Both the position numbers and the translations under genes were made by a program. A DNA stretch of 34,788 bases from Prevotella sp. CAG:755. GTDB taxonomy: Bacteria; Bacteroidota; Bacteroidia; Bacteroidales; Bacteroidaceae. Location: the NCBI GenBank assembly GCA_000431275.1, contig HF989164.1, forward strand, positions 1 to 34,788. Reading direction: 5' to 3'. This document shows positions 32,607-34,788 of the stretch, in pieces. The notes beneath the pieces were generated by a model. The model was not told the DNA's origin. It did no database searches and saw only the letters and a program-made list of their open reading frames with translations. How positions within the stretch are numbered: position 1 is the stretch's first letter; each line of letters starts with the position of its first letter.

Positions 32607-34598
32607 TCAGCTTTTCTCCTTGATGAAACCGCGGCGGTAGGCGAGGAGCAGGTTGTTCAGGTCGGCAATTTGCACGCGCAGTTCGGCACCGATGTCGGTG
32701 TCGTTGACCATGGCGCGCTGACCGGTCATCTCGACGATTTGCGTGGTACTCTTGATATCCGTCCCGTTGCGGATGGCTTCTTCCGTGGAGGTGAAGGGCT
32801 CATGCTGCACCAGTTGGAATCCGCGGCTGTGGTAGACGAGGGTGTAGCCGGCGATGCCAGTCGTGTTGTGGTATGCTTTGGCGAAACCGCCGTCGATGAC
32901 CATCAGCCGCCCGTCGGCCTTGATGGGGTTTTCGCCCTTGCCCACGCGCACGGGCACGTGGCCGTTGATGATGTGGCGGTGTTGGCCTTGCACGCCGAAC
33001 TCGTCGAGGATGCGGTCGCACACGGCGGCGTTGTCCCGCAGTTTGTAGTACCACCCTTTCTCTTCGGCATGCGTTTCCCGTTCGGCTATGAAGTATCGTT
33101 CGAACGTGGCCATCTTCGATTTGTCGAAAAGTGGAGAGTCAGGGCCGCACCAAAGATACCAGAAAAAGTCGAGTGCTTCTTCTTTGTCTGTCGTTTCTGC
33201 GCTGTGATCGAATGCTGTGCGGATCATTTCCTCAACTTTTTTGAGAAGTTCCTTGCCTTTTACTCGTTCTTGTCCGACGCAGACTTCGCGAAGGCTGCCA
33301 TCCTCGTTCAGGGGGATGGATGCGTGGAAGAGCAAGTTTGAGTTATAGACTCCGAACATAGCCCCGTGTGTCAGCAGGCAGGCCATGTGGCGTTGTAGCC
33401 GGTCGCATATACGGAAAGAATGAACTAGTTTCTTCATCAGTTCTCTCTCTTCCGCCGTGAGCGCAAACGGGTCTTCGGGATCGATGGTTGGGAAAGAGTG
33501 GTCGAGCAGGGGGTAGGCTTTTCCGTCTATCGTAATAGTGTGGTTGTCGTAGTCGATGGCACGGAGTAGTGCGCGGTCTTTCATTCCCCATTCCGGGTGT
33601 CGCTCGTAAAGTTGACCTTCGAGCTTGAATTGGATGATGGCGATAGCCTTATGCATCTCGGTGATGAGACGCAGGGTTTTGTCGCTCAGGTCCTGTCCTT
33701 CATCCGTTTTGGGCAGGAAAGGCCGGCATTCGTCGCCTGCATACGTCTCCATGGCAAAGGTGGCGAGGGGCACCATGTTGATGCCATAGCCTTCTTCGAG
33801 CGTCTGCGTGTTGGCGTATCGCAGCGAAAGGCGCAACAATCCTGCCACACAGACAGGACTTCCTGCTGCTGCGCCCATCCACAGCACGTCGTGGTTGCCC
33901 CATTCGATATCCAGGTTGTGGTAGTGGCTGAGCGTGTCCATGATGAGGTGGGCACCGGGTCCCCGGTCGTATATGTCGCCGAGTATGTGGAGTTGGTCGA
34001 TGGCCAGACGTTGGATCAGGTAACACAGGGCGACGATGAAGTCGTCTGCACGGCCAGTCGAGATGATTGTGTGGATGATGACGTTGAAATAGGCCTGCTT
34101 GTTGTGGTCCTCAATGGATTCGTGGAGCAATTCCTCGATTATATATGAGAACTCTTCCGGCAGGCTTTTGCGAACCTTGGAGCGCGTGTATTTTGACGAG
34201 ACGTTGCGGCAGACTGTCACGAGCTGGTTCAGCGTAGTCTGGTAATAGTCGTCAAGATGGTCGTCGCTGGCCTTCACAAGCTCGAGCTTCTGTTCGGGGT
34301 AGTAGATGAGCGTGCAGAGGTCTTTTTTTTCCTGCTCGCGCAGCGTGTTGCCGAAGAGTTCGTTCACCTTACGTTTGATGTTTCCCGAAGCATTGCGCAG
34401 AATGTGCTGGAATGCCTCGTTCTCGCCGTGCAGGTCAGCCATGAAGTGTTCCGTGGCTTTGGGCAGGTGAAGAATGGCTTCGAGATTGATGATTTCCGTA
34501 GTGACGCTTGAAATTGTCGGGAAGTCACGGGCCAGCAGGCGCAGGTAGCGCAGGTCCTTGATGACATTGTCTGTTTGTTGGTTACTAATGGAGGGCAT
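32607..34598 (-). CDS. fbp: Class III fructose-1,6-bisphosphatase
   Basis: 663 residues, matching the long Firmicutes/Bacteroidetes-type enzyme rather than the 330-residue class I form. Metal-binding motifs of the calcineurin-like fold are present: FMADLHGENEAF (D55, H57), GDIYDRGPG (207-215), WGNHDVLWMGAAAG (GNHD 234-237), and later HRHIINGHVPV. It removes the 1-phosphate of fructose 1,6-bisphosphate in gluconeogenesis. A -7 box (34627-34634) lies 29 bp upstream of the ATG. It is transcribed alone and divergently from the gene at the right edge. Confidence 0.96.
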   Translation of the reverse strand: MPSISNQQTDNVIKDLRYLRLLARDFPTISSVTTEIINLEAILHLPKATEHFMADLHGENEAFQHILRNASGNIKRKVNELFGNTLREQEKKDLCTLIYYPEQKLELVKASDDHLDDYYQTTLNQLVTVCRNVSSKYTRSKVRKSLPEEFSYIIEELLHESIEDHNKQAYFNVIIHTIISTGRADDFIVALCYLIQRLAIDQLHILGDIYDRGPGAHLIMDTLSHYHNLDIEWGNHDVLWMGAAAGSPVCVAGLLRLSLRYANTQTLEEGYGINMVPLATFAMETYAGDECRPFLPKTDEGQDLSDKTLRLITEMHKAIAIIQFKLEGQLYERHPEWGMKDRALLRAIDYDNHTITIDGKAYPLLDHSFPTIDPEDPFALTAEERELMKKLVHSFRICDRLQRHMACLLTHGAMFGVYNSNLLFHASIPLNEDGSLREVCVGQERVKGKELLKKVEEMIRTAFDHSAETTDKEEALDFFWYLWCGPDSPLFDKSKMATFERYFIAERETHAEEKGWYYKLRDNAAVCDRILDEFGVQGQHRHIINGHVPVRVGKGENPIKADGRLMVIDGGFAKAYHNTTGIAGYTLVYHSRGFQLVQHEPFTSTEEAIRNGTDIKSTTQIVEMTGQRAMVNDTDIGAELRVQIADLNNLLLAYRRGFIKEKS

Positions 34599-34626
34599 AT
34601 GCCAAGGGAATTCGGTTTGACAGGTG

Positions 34627-34634
34627 CAAATTTA
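34627..34634 (-). promoter_or_regulatory. -7 box of fbp
   Basis: TAAATTTG on the minus strand matches TAnnTTTG, with a near -33 box (TTTCG, about 34652-34656) at roughly the right spacing. Confidence 0.5.
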
Positions 34635-34698
34635 GTTTTTTGTGACAAGGTTGCGAAATTTTTATTTGTCGATAAAGTTTTTTGTCTGCATTATTTGC

Positions 34699-34706
34699 TA
34701 CTTTTG
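34699..34706 (+). promoter_or_regulatory. -7 box of the right-edge gene
   Basis: TACTTTTG on the plus strand matches TAnnTTTG. The predicted leader (about 34713-34746) contains a 7-bp hairpin, GTATGCC (34721-34727) with GGCATAC (34732-34738), close to the start codon. Confidence 0.45.
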
Positions 34707-34746
34707 CTGTCGATACGTGTGTATGCCGGAGGGCATACCCGTAAGT

Positions 34747-34788
34747 ATGGCAGATATTGCTGAATTCAACTTGCAAATGCAACAGAAT
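34747..34788 (+). CDS. Start of an unidentified gene, cut by the window edge
   Basis: An ATG at 34747 opens 14 codons to the end of the window (MADIAEFNLQMQQN). It is placed correctly behind the -7 box at 34699-34706 and has no stop. It is too short to assign a family. Confidence 0.4.
   Translation, partial: MADIAEFNLQMQQN

Overview
The window comes from a member of the Bacteroidales. Three things show this. Promoters carry the Bacteroidetes -7 motif TAnnTTTG (best example: tRNA-Asp, TTTG-N20-TATCTTTG). Several families are typical of the order (DUF4421, DUF5063, the long class III fructose-1,6-bisphosphatase, Bacteroidetes-type integrases). The gene order recR / membrane protein / glycosyltransferase / acetyltransferase also fits. 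The core genes are fairly GC-rich and a Prevotellaceae-like host is plausible, but the genus cannot be fixed from the sequence alone.

Region 1 (1 to about 8090) is an AT-rich accessory island next to tRNA-Asp. At its left edge are short iterated repeats and a 48-codon remnant of a site-specific integrase. At its right edge is a second integrase cut off before its catalytic residues. Between them lies one tightly overlapping operon of three genes: a PD-(D/E)xK-type nuclease (449-1636), an 802-residue protein joining an E2-like domain, an E1/ThiF adenylation domain and a degenerate JAB/MPN-like tail (1629-4037), and a complete SecA-like ATPase with a SEC-C zinc motif (4015-6720). I know of no described system with this composition. 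It is the best candidate here for an undescribed, probably anti-phage, conjugation-based system.

Region 2 (8093-29685) is core chromosome. On the minus strand, recR, a membrane protein, a glycosyltransferase and a GNAT acetyltransferase form an operon. engB and an orphan sensor kinase run divergently from it. ftsK, lolA, trxB and an NlpC/P60 lipoprotein form a minus-strand operon, and a DUF5063 gene, a DEDDy exonuclease and an RlmI-type methyltransferase run divergently from ftsK. Then come an oxidoreductase, DUF4421 and DNA-glycosylase operon, and a grpE, dnaJ, folC and pfkB operon preceded by an ABC-F ATPase with a degenerate second nucleotide site.

Region 3 (30069-32282) is a small accessory module. 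It encodes a Cys-rich lipoprotein with a glycine-rich linker and a C-terminal Cys/His domain resembling cell-wall amidases, followed 11 bp later by a small exported protein, so it looks like a toxin and periplasmic immunity pair. The lipoprotein signal peptide is out of frame by one base at an A5 run. Region 4 (32607-34788) is fbp and the first 14 codons of a divergent gene.

A second system-level signal is a family of degenerate tandem repeats with a 21-bp period. It occurs at five places: four between genes (near 13200, 20710, 23790 and 32450) and one inside ftsK (17233-17337), where it reads in frame as a seven-residue repeat.
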